Source of the DNA: CBDCYN01 sp965224205
GTDB taxonomy: Bacteria; Planctomycetota; Phycisphaerae; Phycisphaerales; Phycisphaeraceae
NCBI GenBank assembly: GCA_965224205.1
Contig: CBDCYN010000023.1
Location: 186,001 to 250,000, forward strand
Direction of reading: 5' to 3'
Length of the DNA: 64,000 bases
A program made the translations under genes and the position numbers. Under the pieces are notes generated by a model. That model worked only from the letters and a program-made list of their open reading frames with translations. It was not told the origin of the DNA and searched no databases. This document shows positions 33,664 to 42,172 of the stretch, piece after piece (positions within the stretch are counted from its first letter, which is position 1; every line of letters starts with the position of its first letter).

Positions 33664-34518
33664 ATGCCCACGCGACCCCTGACCCCCGACGAGATCAACG
33701 CCCTGGTCGGCACCCACCACCCCACCGCCGGGTTCGAGTACCCCGTCAACGGGCTGCAGCCCTACTACCACTGGCTGGTCACCTCCCTGCACCTGCTGGG
33801 CCAAGCCTCCGCCGGCCACCTCCAGGTCTCCCGCGACGACGCCACCGTCACCACCATCCGCGTCGAGCCCGGACGCGCCATGATCAACACCACCATCCTC
33901 GACGCACCCGCGACCACGATCGACCTAGCCGCGTTCAACAACGACACCGTCTATATCTGGCTCGCCCCCTCCACCCCCCCAGCCAACCCCGTGATCGGCC
34001 ACGACTGCCAAGCCAACGGCTGGCCCACCACCCCGCACCTCAAGCTCGCCGAGGTCACCCTAACCGCCGGGCAGATCACCGCGATCCTCGACCGCCGGTT
34101 TGAAACCATCCTCCGCCACGGCCTCGACCCCCAAGCCGCCGCCGCCTCCGCCACCTACGCGATGGCGATCACCACCGCCGGCTCGACCGCCTCGCCCACC
34201 ACCGTCACCGTCACGCTCCAAGACCTCTACGCCAACCCGATCAACACGCCCCACCCCCTGCGGGTACGCGTCTGCGACCAAGACGGATACACCGACGCCA
34301 CCAACGCCACCCTCGCCCCCACCGCCGGGTCCTCGACCACCACCCTACAGACCATCACCGCGGATAAAGACCTGGTCCTCCAAAGCGACCCCAACGGGGT
34401 ATTGACCCTCGACGTCACCAACGCCACCGCCCAGACCGTCACCCTCCGCCTCGGCCCCGCCCCGCTGTCGTCCCGCTGCGGCGACTACACCCCAACCCTC
34501 AACATCACCCACACCTAG
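33664..34518 (+). CDS. fibre/baseplate-like virion protein, paralogue 2
   Basis: 284 aa from the ATG at 33664; the in-frame TTG at 33634 lacks a good ribosome-binding site. It shares the plan of the 31519 protein: GFEYPVNGLQPYYHWLVTSL, VEPGRAMINTTILDAPA, NDTVYIWLAPS, ILDRRFETIL. The C-terminal beta domain differs (LRVRVCDQDGYTDATNATLA). Probably a second fibre attached in the same way. Confidence 0.6.
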   Translation: MPTRPLTPDEINALVGTHHPTAGFEYPVNGLQPYYHWLVTSLHLLGQASAGHLQVSRDDATVTTIRVEPGRAMINTTILDAPATTIDLAAFNNDTVYIWLAPSTPPANPVIGHDCQANGWPTTPHLKLAEVTLTAGQITAILDRRFETILRHGLDPQAAAASATYAMAITTAGSTASPTTVTVTLQDLYANPINTPHPLRVRVCDQDGYTDATNATLAPTAGSSTTTLQTITADKDLVLQSDPNGVLTLDVTNATAQTVTLRLGPAPLSSRCGDYTPTLNITHT

Positions 34519-34634
34519 AAGACCACGGATTACACCCCTGGCCCTCGCCCCCCATCCGCAACTCTCGTCCACCAACCCCACGACTCACCCCCGACCCACA
34601 CGAACACGACCACCCCTTTCCACAGGAGCCTCCC

Positions 34635-36374
34635 ATGGGCGCGACCCTCCCGACCCTCACCCGCACGGTCAACCTCACCGGCCAATCCGGCAACCCCGGC
34701 GACCTCGACCCCCTGTTCCTGCCGGTCCAAGGCGCCGCCGCCACCACGCTCACCTACGGCGACCAGGGCGGCCAACCCGGGTTCTCCATCAACGACACCG
34801 CCTCAGCCATCTGGCTCATGACCGCCGTCCCCTTAGCCGCGTTCCACAACGACCCCGCCGCCCCCGCCACCGAGGTCACCCTCGAGTGGGAGCAGAACGT
34901 CTCCAACGCCACCACCCACGGCGGCGGACCCTTCTTCTACCACCACAGCAATGATCACTACGAAAGCGACGGCGCCGGGTACTTCATCCGCCTGGGCCTA
35001 GCCAACTCCGCCGGGCGCCTCTTCCACATCGATTCCGACGCCGGCACCTACACCCAATTCGGCGCCGACTTCTCCCACACCCCCGCCACCTGGGGCCGGT
35101 TCCGCGCCACCCTCTCCATGGGCACCACCGGTAACCTCAAAAAAATCCGCCTCGAAGAGCACGTCTCCGGCGCCTGGTCCGACCTCGCCACCTACGACGA
35201 CATCAACGACGTCGGCGACATGTTCGCCATCGCCTTCCGTTCGACCAGCGACGACACCCTCGCTATCCGCGGCCCCGGCGGCGCCATGGGCCCGATCGTC
35301 ACCTTCCAAGGCCCGTCGTTCGTCGGCGTCGTCACCGGCCAAAGCGAGTTCTCCGGCCGAGCCCCGGGCCTGCAAGCCAACAGCGACCAAGACCTCTACC
35401 ACGTCACCCGCCAGGGCACCTTCGTCTCCCCGATGACCGACCCCTGGTCCGGCACCCAGACCGCCCACGCCACCTGGACCGGCATCACCGCCGAGAACAC
35501 CACCCCCGGCGGCAGCTTCGGCGTCACCCTCGCCACACGCCTCAAAGCAGCCTACCCCACCCAGTGCTGGAACGTCCTGGCCCCCAAGGGCGGCCTGTCC
35601 GCCGCCGACTACGCCCCCCCCGCCGCCACCTCCCGATACCTAACCACCAACCGCTGCGGCGCCCGCGACCTGATGACCACCACCCTCGCCGGTGACGGCC
35701 GAACCCCAGGCCAGCGCCTCGTCCACTTCTACTGGCAGGGCACCCGCGACGCCAACCTCGCCACCACCCAGTCCGCCTACAAAGCCGACCTCCAAGCCGT
35801 CTTCGACCGGGTCAACGCCCTGTTCCCCACCTCCGACATCTTCTTAGCGATCACCGGCGACCGCCTCTACGCCGACCCCGGCATCACCACCGCCGAAAGC
35901 CAAGCCATCCGCAACGCCCAGCACGAGCTCATCCTAGCCGGCGCCGCCCAGCCCTGGTTCGACGATGAACAACTCGTGGGCGAAATCGGCACCAACACCG
36001 GCTGGAACAACCCCGGCGATACCCTCCACCCCGGCACCAGCGACAACGCCCTGCTAAGCATCCTCGCCGATGAAGCGTTCCTGACCCGCCAACTCGTCGT
36101 CGGCTCACTCAGCGGCGTCGTCCTCCACCCCAACCAGTCGTTCGACAACACCGGCCAATCCGCCACCGTCCCCGCGGCCCTGGGCGATGTCGACGGTGTC
36201 ACCGACCAATCCTTCCGCGAAGCCCTCCTGGCCTACATCGCCGGGCCCTCGACCGTCATCGACAACGGCGACGGCACCAAGACCATCACCTACAAAAAAC
36301 AAGACGCCACCACCAACAAGCTCACCATCACCTTCAACACCGCCGGCGAGTTCGTCTCCACCACCGTCGCCTAA
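34635..36374 (+). CDS. SASA-type carbohydrate esterase on a virion protein
   Basis: 579 aa, AGGAG before the ATG. N-terminal half is a concanavalin-like beta domain (EVTLEWEQNVSNATTHGGGP, KKIRLEEHVSGAW). The C-terminal part is an SGNH/sialate-O-acetylesterase-like domain: block I VVTGQSEFSGRA with the nucleophile Ser near residue 237, block FYWQGTRDA, and the Asp-x-x-His block as DTLHPGTSDN. Such domains remove acetyl groups from polysaccharides and occur in tail spikes. A short C-terminal tail follows (TITYKKQDATTNKLTITF, as in fibre neck repeats). Confidence 0.7.
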   Translation: MGATLPTLTRTVNLTGQSGNPGDLDPLFLPVQGAAATTLTYGDQGGQPGFSINDTASAIWLMTAVPLAAFHNDPAAPATEVTLEWEQNVSNATTHGGGPFFYHHSNDHYESDGAGYFIRLGLANSAGRLFHIDSDAGTYTQFGADFSHTPATWGRFRATLSMGTTGNLKKIRLEEHVSGAWSDLATYDDINDVGDMFAIAFRSTSDDTLAIRGPGGAMGPIVTFQGPSFVGVVTGQSEFSGRAPGLQANSDQDLYHVTRQGTFVSPMTDPWSGTQTAHATWTGITAENTTPGGSFGVTLATRLKAAYPTQCWNVLAPKGGLSAADYAPPAATSRYLTTNRCGARDLMTTTLAGDGRTPGQRLVHFYWQGTRDANLATTQSAYKADLQAVFDRVNALFPTSDIFLAITGDRLYADPGITTAESQAIRNAQHELILAGAAQPWFDDEQLVGEIGTNTGWNNPGDTLHPGTSDNALLSILADEAFLTRQLVVGSLSGVVLHPNQSFDNTGQSATVPAALGDVDGVTDQSFREALLAYIAGPSTVIDNGDGTKTITYKKQDATTNKLTITFNTAGEFVSTTVA

Positions 36375-36483
36375 AGCGTTTTACAAGTTGACGTAGAGCT
36401 TCACAGCCAGCCGCGACCGTCAGGCAGCGGGTTCTTTGGGCCGATCGTCATCCAGATAGGCTCTACACGGACCAAGAAAACGC
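36374..36483. mobile_element. shared-core miniature element (GTGTAGAGC family)
   Basis: Inverted copy of the 949 element: AAGCGTTTTACAAGTTGACG at the left, GCGTTTTCTTGGTCCGTGTA inverted at the right, core GCCGCGACCGTCAGGCAGCG. It abuts the stop codon of the esterase gene. Confidence 0.8.
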
Positions 36484-36571
36484 AGTAGCCCCCCTTCCGC
36501 CTCGCCCCGCCGGCACCTAAACCCGCCACACACACACCACCCTCGACCCCACCCTCAGCTCCCCGTCAAAC

Positions 36572-38281
36572 ATGCCCACCACCCGAAAACACGTCGACTT
36601 CGAGGTCCTCGATTGGCGGGAAATCCCCACCGGGCTGCGCGCCGTACGCTTCACGCTAAGACCCACCGCCTTCCGCCCCGTCGTCTACCGCCCCCCACGC
36701 CTGCGCCCCGAAGCGGTCAGCGGGCTGACCGCGCTCGACCCCGAACGCCTCCGCCCCCAGACCCTGCGCGCCACCGCGCTGCGCCCCAACAACCTGCGGC
36801 CCGAAGGCGGCGCCGACCTGGTCGGCTTAGCCCAATTGGGCCAAGTCAACCAAACCCTCCGCCCCGCGGCCCTACGCGGGACCGATCACCGCCCCGAGTT
36901 CTTCCGCCCCCAACCCGGTTCCGGCTCGGTGGCGATGCATCAACGAAGCGAAGCGGCGTTCCCCGACCGACCCGCTGCCTTAAACACGGGACCCGCTGCA
37001 CCGAGTGTCGCCGCCACCGGCGCGCGGGTCCTTATCTCCGCCGGGCAAGACGGCCGATACCTCGAACACACCCTCCCCGCCCCCGCCCCCGTCCTGCACG
37101 CGCGACTCCTGATCCGCCCCGGCACCGCCACCGGCGGGGTCGTGACCGTCTTGCAAGCCCTCGACGACACCGGCCACGAAACCCTGCGCCTCACCTACGA
37201 CACCACAGCACGACGCGTCACCGCCACGATAGCGACGCACGAGATCACCGGCTCGCTCGCGGCGGCCCTGTCGTGGCACACCGTGGAGGTCAAGCTCGAC
37301 ACCCTCGCCGACCAAGCCCAACTGTGGGTCAACGGCCGGTCGGTCGATACCGCCACCGGCAGCGGCGACTTCACCCCACTGCAGACCCGATCCGTCCGCT
37401 TCGGTGCGATCTACAAACAATCCACCCTCACCGGCGCCCTAGCGCTCGACGAGTGGGTCACCGACACCGCCTACGTCGGCCCCGTCCCCGTCGCCCCCAC
37501 CGCCACCCACGCCGCCGACCCCGCCCGCTGGCTGGTGATCTACAACACCGCCACCGACGATTCGGTCACCTGGGTCGAAGCCTACCGCCAAGCCCGTCGC
37601 GTCCCCTTCGCCAACCTCCTGGGCCTGGCCTTACCCACCGATGAAGCGATCGATGAAACCCAGTGGACCGCCCTGCGCGACGCCGTCTTCAGCTACCTGA
37701 CCCTCAACCACCTCTCGGGGCAGATCGCCGGCCTGCTCGTGGGTTACGGCGTCCCCGGTGTCGCCACCGTGGGCGGCAACCCACGCTCGGTCGCCTCCCT
37801 GCTAGCCGACCTCAACACCGACACCACCGACCTGACCAACCCCCGGTTCATCCCCGGCACCCCCACCGCCGCCGATCTGCCCCCCCGCGATTCACTGGCC
37901 ACCGCCCCCACCGCCGGGCCCTACCTCGTCGCCGACATGAACGCCCCCACCCTCACCGACGCCCTAGCCGCGATCGACAACGCCGCCCAACTCACCACCC
38001 TCACCCCCACCGCCCACGCCCTAACCGCCCTCGACGCGTCCCACGACCACCTCGCCGCCGCCGCCGCACCCTCGTCATGGCCCGACCTCGACGCCTGGTT
38101 AGGGTCGATCGGCCCCCAGACCGTCAAGCTGCCCCTAGACCCCGCATTCGACGGCTCGGCCCACGGCGCCTCGATCGAGTTCACCGACGCCACCGACGGC
38201 CTGTTCACCATCACCGGCCAAACCCGCGCCCTGCTAGCAACCTCGAGCCCCAACACCGCCGACGCGATCCGCACCGCATAA
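36572..38281 (+). CDS. LamG plus TIGR03790-like protein with Arg-Pro-rich head
   Basis: 569 aa. Residues 1-120 contain many RP(x)LRP motifs (PPRLRPEAVSG, LRPQTLRATALRPNNLRP, FFRPQPGSG), probably fibrous. The middle is a LamG/concanavalin-like domain (RLTYDTTARRVTATIATHEI, ALSWHTVEVKLDT). The C-terminal part matches the TIGR03790 family: WLVIYNTATDDSVTWVEAYR then ARRVPFANLLGLALPTDEAI, GQIAGLLVGYGVPGVA. TIGR03790 proteins are mostly known from bacterial secreted proteins, so presence in a virion module is unusual. Role unknown. Confidence 0.65.
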   Translation: MPTTRKHVDFEVLDWREIPTGLRAVRFTLRPTAFRPVVYRPPRLRPEAVSGLTALDPERLRPQTLRATALRPNNLRPEGGADLVGLAQLGQVNQTLRPAALRGTDHRPEFFRPQPGSGSVAMHQRSEAAFPDRPAALNTGPAAPSVAATGARVLISAGQDGRYLEHTLPAPAPVLHARLLIRPGTATGGVVTVLQALDDTGHETLRLTYDTTARRVTATIATHEITGSLAAALSWHTVEVKLDTLADQAQLWVNGRSVDTATGSGDFTPLQTRSVRFGAIYKQSTLTGALALDEWVTDTAYVGPVPVAPTATHAADPARWLVIYNTATDDSVTWVEAYRQARRVPFANLLGLALPTDEAIDETQWTALRDAVFSYLTLNHLSGQIAGLLVGYGVPGVATVGGNPRSVASLLADLNTDTTDLTNPRFIPGTPTAADLPPRDSLATAPTAGPYLVADMNAPTLTDALAAIDNAAQLTTLTPTAHALTALDASHDHLAAAAAPSSWPDLDAWLGSIGPQTVKLPLDPAFDGSAHGASIEFTDATDGLFTITGQTRALLATSSPNTADAIRTA

Positions 38282-38372
38282 CCGCACCGACCCGCAGCTA
38301 AACCAACCGTCCACATGAGAAGCCTGATCCACCCCCCACGTTGATCACAAGCCCATCCCCCGAGTCCCCCCC

Positions 38373-38705
38373 ATGCCCGACCCCCCGCCCGTGATGATCA
38401 ACGGCCGCATCGCCCTGTTCGACCGCGTCGTCGAGTTCGCCAAGTTCGTGGGCCTGCCCGGTGTGCTGCTGATCGGCATCCTCTGGATCGCCTGGCAGGT
38501 CGCCGACCGGTACCTCGACCACACCATCGAGATGGAGCGCCTCGAACGCGACCACCGCATGGCCACCGAATCCGCGATGCAGCAGATCCTCGGCCACACG
38601 CTCGATGAGTTCCTCGAAGCCCACCAGCAGCAGTCCCGAGCCGTGATGGGCATCCACGAACAACTCAAACAACCCCACCACAACCCCCGGAGCCTCCGCC
38701 CATGA
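38373..38705 (+). CDS. small one-TM protein, possible holin
   Basis: 110 aa. One membrane segment (FVGLPGVLLIGILWIAWQVA, about 25-45) after a short N-terminus, then a charged helix (HTIEMERLERDHRMATESAM). This resembles class III holins or small phage membrane proteins. The stop overlaps the start of the next gene (ATGA). No endolysin is seen nearby, so a lysis role is only a guess. Confidence 0.55.
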   Translation: MPDPPPVMINGRIALFDRVVEFAKFVGLPGVLLIGILWIAWQVADRYLDHTIEMERLERDHRMATESAMQQILGHTLDEFLEAHQQQSRAVMGIHEQLKQPHHNPRSLRP

Positions 38706-39175
38706 ACGCGACCAAGTACGCGACCAAGCACGCGACCAAGAAAAAAACCACCCACGACGCCCTCACCTGGCTGGCCCTCGTCGCCGCGTTCATCGTCACC
38801 CTGACCGTGCTATTAATGACCGCCTGCACCGCCCAGCAGCTCCAGCGATTCGACGACACCGTCGCCAGCCCCGGCGCCGTGGAGTTCGCCGACACCGTCG
38901 AGCCGATCGTCACCGCGGTCCGCCCGCTGCTCCCCGAGCCCATCGGCACCCTCGTCGCCGCCGTCTCCGGGTTGACCGTCGGCCTGATCCGCGCCAGCCA
39001 CAACCGCCGCACCGCCCGCAACCTCGCCAAGGCGATCGAACGCAACAAAACCGATAGCGGCACCATCAGCTTCGCCAACCCCGTCGTCGCCACCAAGCTC
39101 AGCACCGACATGGGCCGCGCCGCCCGCCGCATCGTCGACGAAGCCCAGGGCAAAAAAACCAACACCCCCTTCTAA
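38702..39175 (+). CDS. small membrane protein with lipobox-like site
   Basis: 157 aa. Basic N-terminus, a hydrophobic segment (WLALVAAFIVTLTVLLMTAC) ending in a lipobox-like LMTAC, a second hydrophobic stretch (TLVAAVSGLTVGLI) and a basic C-terminus. The coupling to the 110-aa gene is like holin/spanin pairs of phages. No catalytic motif. Function is open. Confidence 0.5.
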   Translation: MNATKYATKHATKKKTTHDALTWLALVAAFIVTLTVLLMTACTAQQLQRFDDTVASPGAVEFADTVEPIVTAVRPLLPEPIGTLVAAVSGLTVGLIRASHNRRTARNLAKAIERNKTDSGTISFANPVVATKLSTDMGRAARRIVDEAQGKKTNTPF

Positions 39176-39220
39176 CCCAACCCCCACCCGCTACCGCCCT
39201 TCCCACCAAGGACACCCCCC

Positions 39221-40291
39221 ATGGCAGACCTCTACGTCGACGGTGACAACGGCTCAGACGCCAACGACGGCTCGACCGAATCCCTCGCCAAAGCCACGAT
39301 CTCCGCCGCCGTCTCCGCCGCCGCGGACAACGACCGCGTCCTGATCCAGAACAACGGATCGACCGTCTACAACGAAGCCGTGACCTGGTCGGACAAGGGC
39401 CTAACCCTCGAAGGCTACGGCTCGACCGTCGGCGACCAGACCCGCGCCGTCCTCGACGGCTCGAACACCCTCGCCAACGGCATCGACTTCACCAACACCA
39501 CCAGCACGTACACCCTCCGGTTCCAGAACCTCGAGATCCGCCACTACACCGACGACGGCATCGAGATCAACCGCACCGGCGGCGGCAACAACTCCACCGC
39601 CCTGTTCGACAACCTCCACATCCACGACTGCACCGGCGACGGCATCTGGTTCAACACCTTGTTCGCCAATTCCAGGCCCACCACCTTCACCCGCTGCCGC
39701 ATCGAACGCTGCGCCAACGGCGTCACCCACGACAACGCCAAGTTCTTCATCGCCCTGTGCCAGATCCTCGACAACTCCGCCACCGGGGTCAACATCGACA
39801 GCTCCACCGCCCTGGCCGCCATGGCCTACTGCACCGTCGCTAAAAACTCGATCAACCTCAACGGCAACTTCCTGCTCACCAACGTCACCCTCGACGCCGC
39901 CGACGGCTCCGACAACCTCATCACCCGAAGCGACAGCTTCTCCGTGGCCGTCTCCACCGGGTTCACCAACGCCGCCGCCTACGGGATCGACCCCGCCAAC
40001 ACCGACCGCTTATCCGTCTTCGGCTGCGGGTTCTTCGCCAACACCACCGCCGCGATCGACGGCACGCCCCTGATCGAAACCGGCTCCGTCACCGGCTCCG
40101 ACCCCCAGTACGCCGACGCCGCCAACTTCGACTTCACCCCCGCCCCCACCAGCCCATGGAAACAAGCACCCACCCAGATCGGCCGCGTCGGTGCCGCCCA
40201 AACCACGTACAGCGACATCGGCGCCGCCCAGCTCCAAGCCCCCCCCGCCGGCGGCCTGCTCATGCCCAACAAAAGAGGTAACAAACAGTGA
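39221..40291 (+). CDS. right-handed beta-helix spike-like protein
   Basis: 356 aa, AAGGA before the ATG. The start ADLYVDGDNGSDANDGSTES is the usual opening of pectate-lyase-type parallel beta-helix proteins. Then come repeated helix turns (YTLRFQNLEIRHYTDDGIEI, ALFDNLHIHDCTGDGIWF, FTRCRIERCANGVTHDN). A DPQYADAANFDFTPAPTSPW tail closes the helix in many such proteins. Probable tail spike or surface-binding protein; no catalytic residues can be named. Confidence 0.75.
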   Translation: MADLYVDGDNGSDANDGSTESLAKATISAAVSAAADNDRVLIQNNGSTVYNEAVTWSDKGLTLEGYGSTVGDQTRAVLDGSNTLANGIDFTNTTSTYTLRFQNLEIRHYTDDGIEINRTGGGNNSTALFDNLHIHDCTGDGIWFNTLFANSRPTTFTRCRIERCANGVTHDNAKFFIALCQILDNSATGVNIDSSTALAAMAYCTVAKNSINLNGNFLLTNVTLDAADGSDNLITRSDSFSVAVSTGFTNAAAYGIDPANTDRLSVFGCGFFANTTAAIDGTPLIETGSVTGSDPQYADAANFDFTPAPTSPWKQAPTQIGRVGAAQTTYSDIGAAQLQAPPAGGLLMPNKRGNKQ

Positions 40292-41058
40292 TCATCCAAC
40301 AAGGCTCCACCAACGTGACCACCTACTTCAAGCTCGTCGACCCCACCACCGGCGCCGCCCAAACCGCCCTGACCATGACCGACCTAGACCTCACCTACGT
40401 GCGCGACCGCTCCGCAGCCGTCCAAGCCGACGCCACCGACCTGGGCTCCGTGACCGCCGCCCACAGCGACCACGGCGCCATCGAGGTCGACCCCACCAAC
40501 TGCCCCGGGCTCTACCGCGTCGACTGGCCCGACGCCGCGTTCGCCTCGGGCGCCGACCGCGTCCAGCTGTGCGTCAACGCCGCCGCCATCGACCCGGCGT
40601 ACCTCGAAGCCCGCCTCGTCGCGTTCGACCCGCAAAACGCCACCGACCTGGGCCTAACCCACCTCGACGCCGCGGTCTCGACCCGAAGCACCTTCGACCC
40701 CACGTCGCAGACCGTCACCCTCGCCGCCTCGCACGATGTGTATCACGCCGATATCCAACTCACCATCGACGGCGCCAACAGCCGCGACGAGTACACCGTC
40801 ACCTGGTTCAAGAACGGCGTACGCCTGACCACCGCCGTGACCTCGCCCACGATCCAGGTCATCGACCGAGCCGATGCCACCGACCTGATCGCCCCCACCG
40901 CGTTGACCGCGATCGGCTCGACCGGCAGCTACAAGCACGACGAACCCACCAACCGCCTGCCCGCCGGGCAAGCGGGCGTCGCCGTCGTTTCGGCCACGAT
41001 CGACAGCGCCCCGCGGTCGTTCGCCCGGGTCGTGTCGAGGGATTCAACCCCCGGGTAA
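40288..41058 (+). CDS. phage fibre/baseplate-like protein
   Basis: 256 aa. GTG start overlaps the previous stop (GTGA), AGAGG upstream. The N-terminal 130 residues (STNVTTYFKLVDPTTGAAQT, GLYRVDWPDAAFASGADRVQ) match a beta domain often found in phage fibre-associated proteins. The C-terminal half is Ig-like. The TAA stop codon is the first three bases of the 108-bp element at 41056, so the C-terminus may have been set by that insertion. Confidence 0.6.
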   Translation: MIIQQGSTNVTTYFKLVDPTTGAAQTALTMTDLDLTYVRDRSAAVQADATDLGSVTAAHSDHGAIEVDPTNCPGLYRVDWPDAAFASGADRVQLCVNAAAIDPAYLEARLVAFDPQNATDLGLTHLDAAVSTRSTFDPTSQTVTLAASHDVYHADIQLTIDGANSRDEYTVTWFKNGVRLTTAVTSPTIQVIDRADATDLIAPTALTAIGSTGSYKHDEPTNRLPAGQAGVAVVSATIDSAPRSFARVVSRDSTPG

Positions 41059-41163
41059 TACGCATCTGGATTGATCCGTGGTTACCCGTGGCGAGCCGCG
41101 CGTGTCAGCAAGCGGGTTCTGACAGATTCCCCGTTGACTCCATATCGATCCCCACGCGTATAA
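41056..41163. mobile_element. 108-bp miniature element, copy 1
   Basis: Begins TAATACGCATCTGGATTGAT and ends, inverted, TATACGCGTGGGGATCGATA. The shared core (GAGCCGCGCGTGTCAGCAAG then CGGGTTCT) lies in the middle. An inverted copy with few changes lies at 46780-46887. The TAA at its end forms the stop of the upstream gene. Confidence 0.8.
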
Positions 41164-41217
41164 CCCCCCGTCCCCGACCCGCCACCCCCCTCGAACACCC
41201 CCCGATCGATCAAACCC

Positions 41218-42078
41218 ATGAACCCACACCTCACCCCACTACTGCTCACGCACGCCCCCAACCCCCAGCTGACCTTCCCCGCCGCGGCCGAGGATGCGCC
41301 CCTGGTCGCCCGGGCTCTGGCAGCCGGTTACGCGTTCGCGTTCGGACACGTGGGCGCCCCGACGGCGGGTCAGCAGCTCAACCCCGCCCCGCTGATCGCG
41401 GCCCTGATCGCGGGGTGGACCTGGGCCGAGGCGGTGGCCGTTGCAACCCCGACGATCAACGCCACCTGGCGCCCGATCGGCGACCCGCTGGCCCAACTGC
41501 CACTGCCCCAAGCCGGGTGGGAGATCTTCGGGCCCTTGTCCCGCCTCGAGGACCTCGACCCGGCCCAGCCCGCCGCGACGCGACGCGACGACGAACGGTC
41601 GGCCACGCTCGACACCACGCTCGAGCCCGCCTCGCCCGACCCCGCCGTGTACCTGATCCGCCACCTCGACAACCTCGGCCGCTGCGAAGCCGGGTCGACC
41701 GTGGTCCGCACCGCCAAGGTCAACGGCCGATCGCAGCCCGCGCCGCTGGCCCCGATCTGGCCCGACGCCGACGCCTGGCCCGTGCTCATCGAAGACAACA
41801 CCGCCAAGGCCCTGATCCTCTGGGACCGCCCCGTGGGTCAAAGCAATGTGCAAACGGTGCAGCTGCTGGGCACCGCCCCCGGCCAACCCCAGCAGGTCCT
41901 AGCGACCGTCACCCCCCAGCCGCATCGACACCTGGTCGCGGTCGATACCCCCCTGCCGTCGGTCGCCACCCGCCTGGCGTGGCGGGTTACCAGCCCCGAG
42001 GCCGTAACGATCACGACCCCCGAATCGGCGCCGATCCACGCCCCACCCGCCGCCGCGACCCCGCTTCAGTTGCAGTAA
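41218..42078 (+). CDS. virion-module protein, unknown
   Basis: 286 aa, Ala/Pro/Thr-rich. A hydrophobic part (ALIAGWTWAEAVAVATPTIN) followed by beta-rich sequence (PAVYLIRHLDNLGRCEAGST). LTFPAAAEDAPLVARALAAG near the N-terminus has no match I know. It precedes the large protein at 42173 with the same direction, so the two may act together. Confidence 0.5.
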   Translation: MNPHLTPLLLTHAPNPQLTFPAAAEDAPLVARALAAGYAFAFGHVGAPTAGQQLNPAPLIAALIAGWTWAEAVAVATPTINATWRPIGDPLAQLPLPQAGWEIFGPLSRLEDLDPAQPAATRRDDERSATLDTTLEPASPDPAVYLIRHLDNLGRCEAGSTVVRTAKVNGRSQPAPLAPIWPDADAWPVLIEDNTAKALILWDRPVGQSNVQTVQLLGTAPGQPQQVLATVTPQPHRHLVAVDTPLPSVATRLAWRVTSPEAVTITTPESAPIHAPPAAATPLQLQ

Positions 42079-42172
42079 CGCGGCACGGGCGATCACTCCC
42101 CATGAACCCCGATCCCCCATGCACCACCGGTGTCCTGTTGGATCTTCACCCACCGCTTTGTAGGAGTTGACC

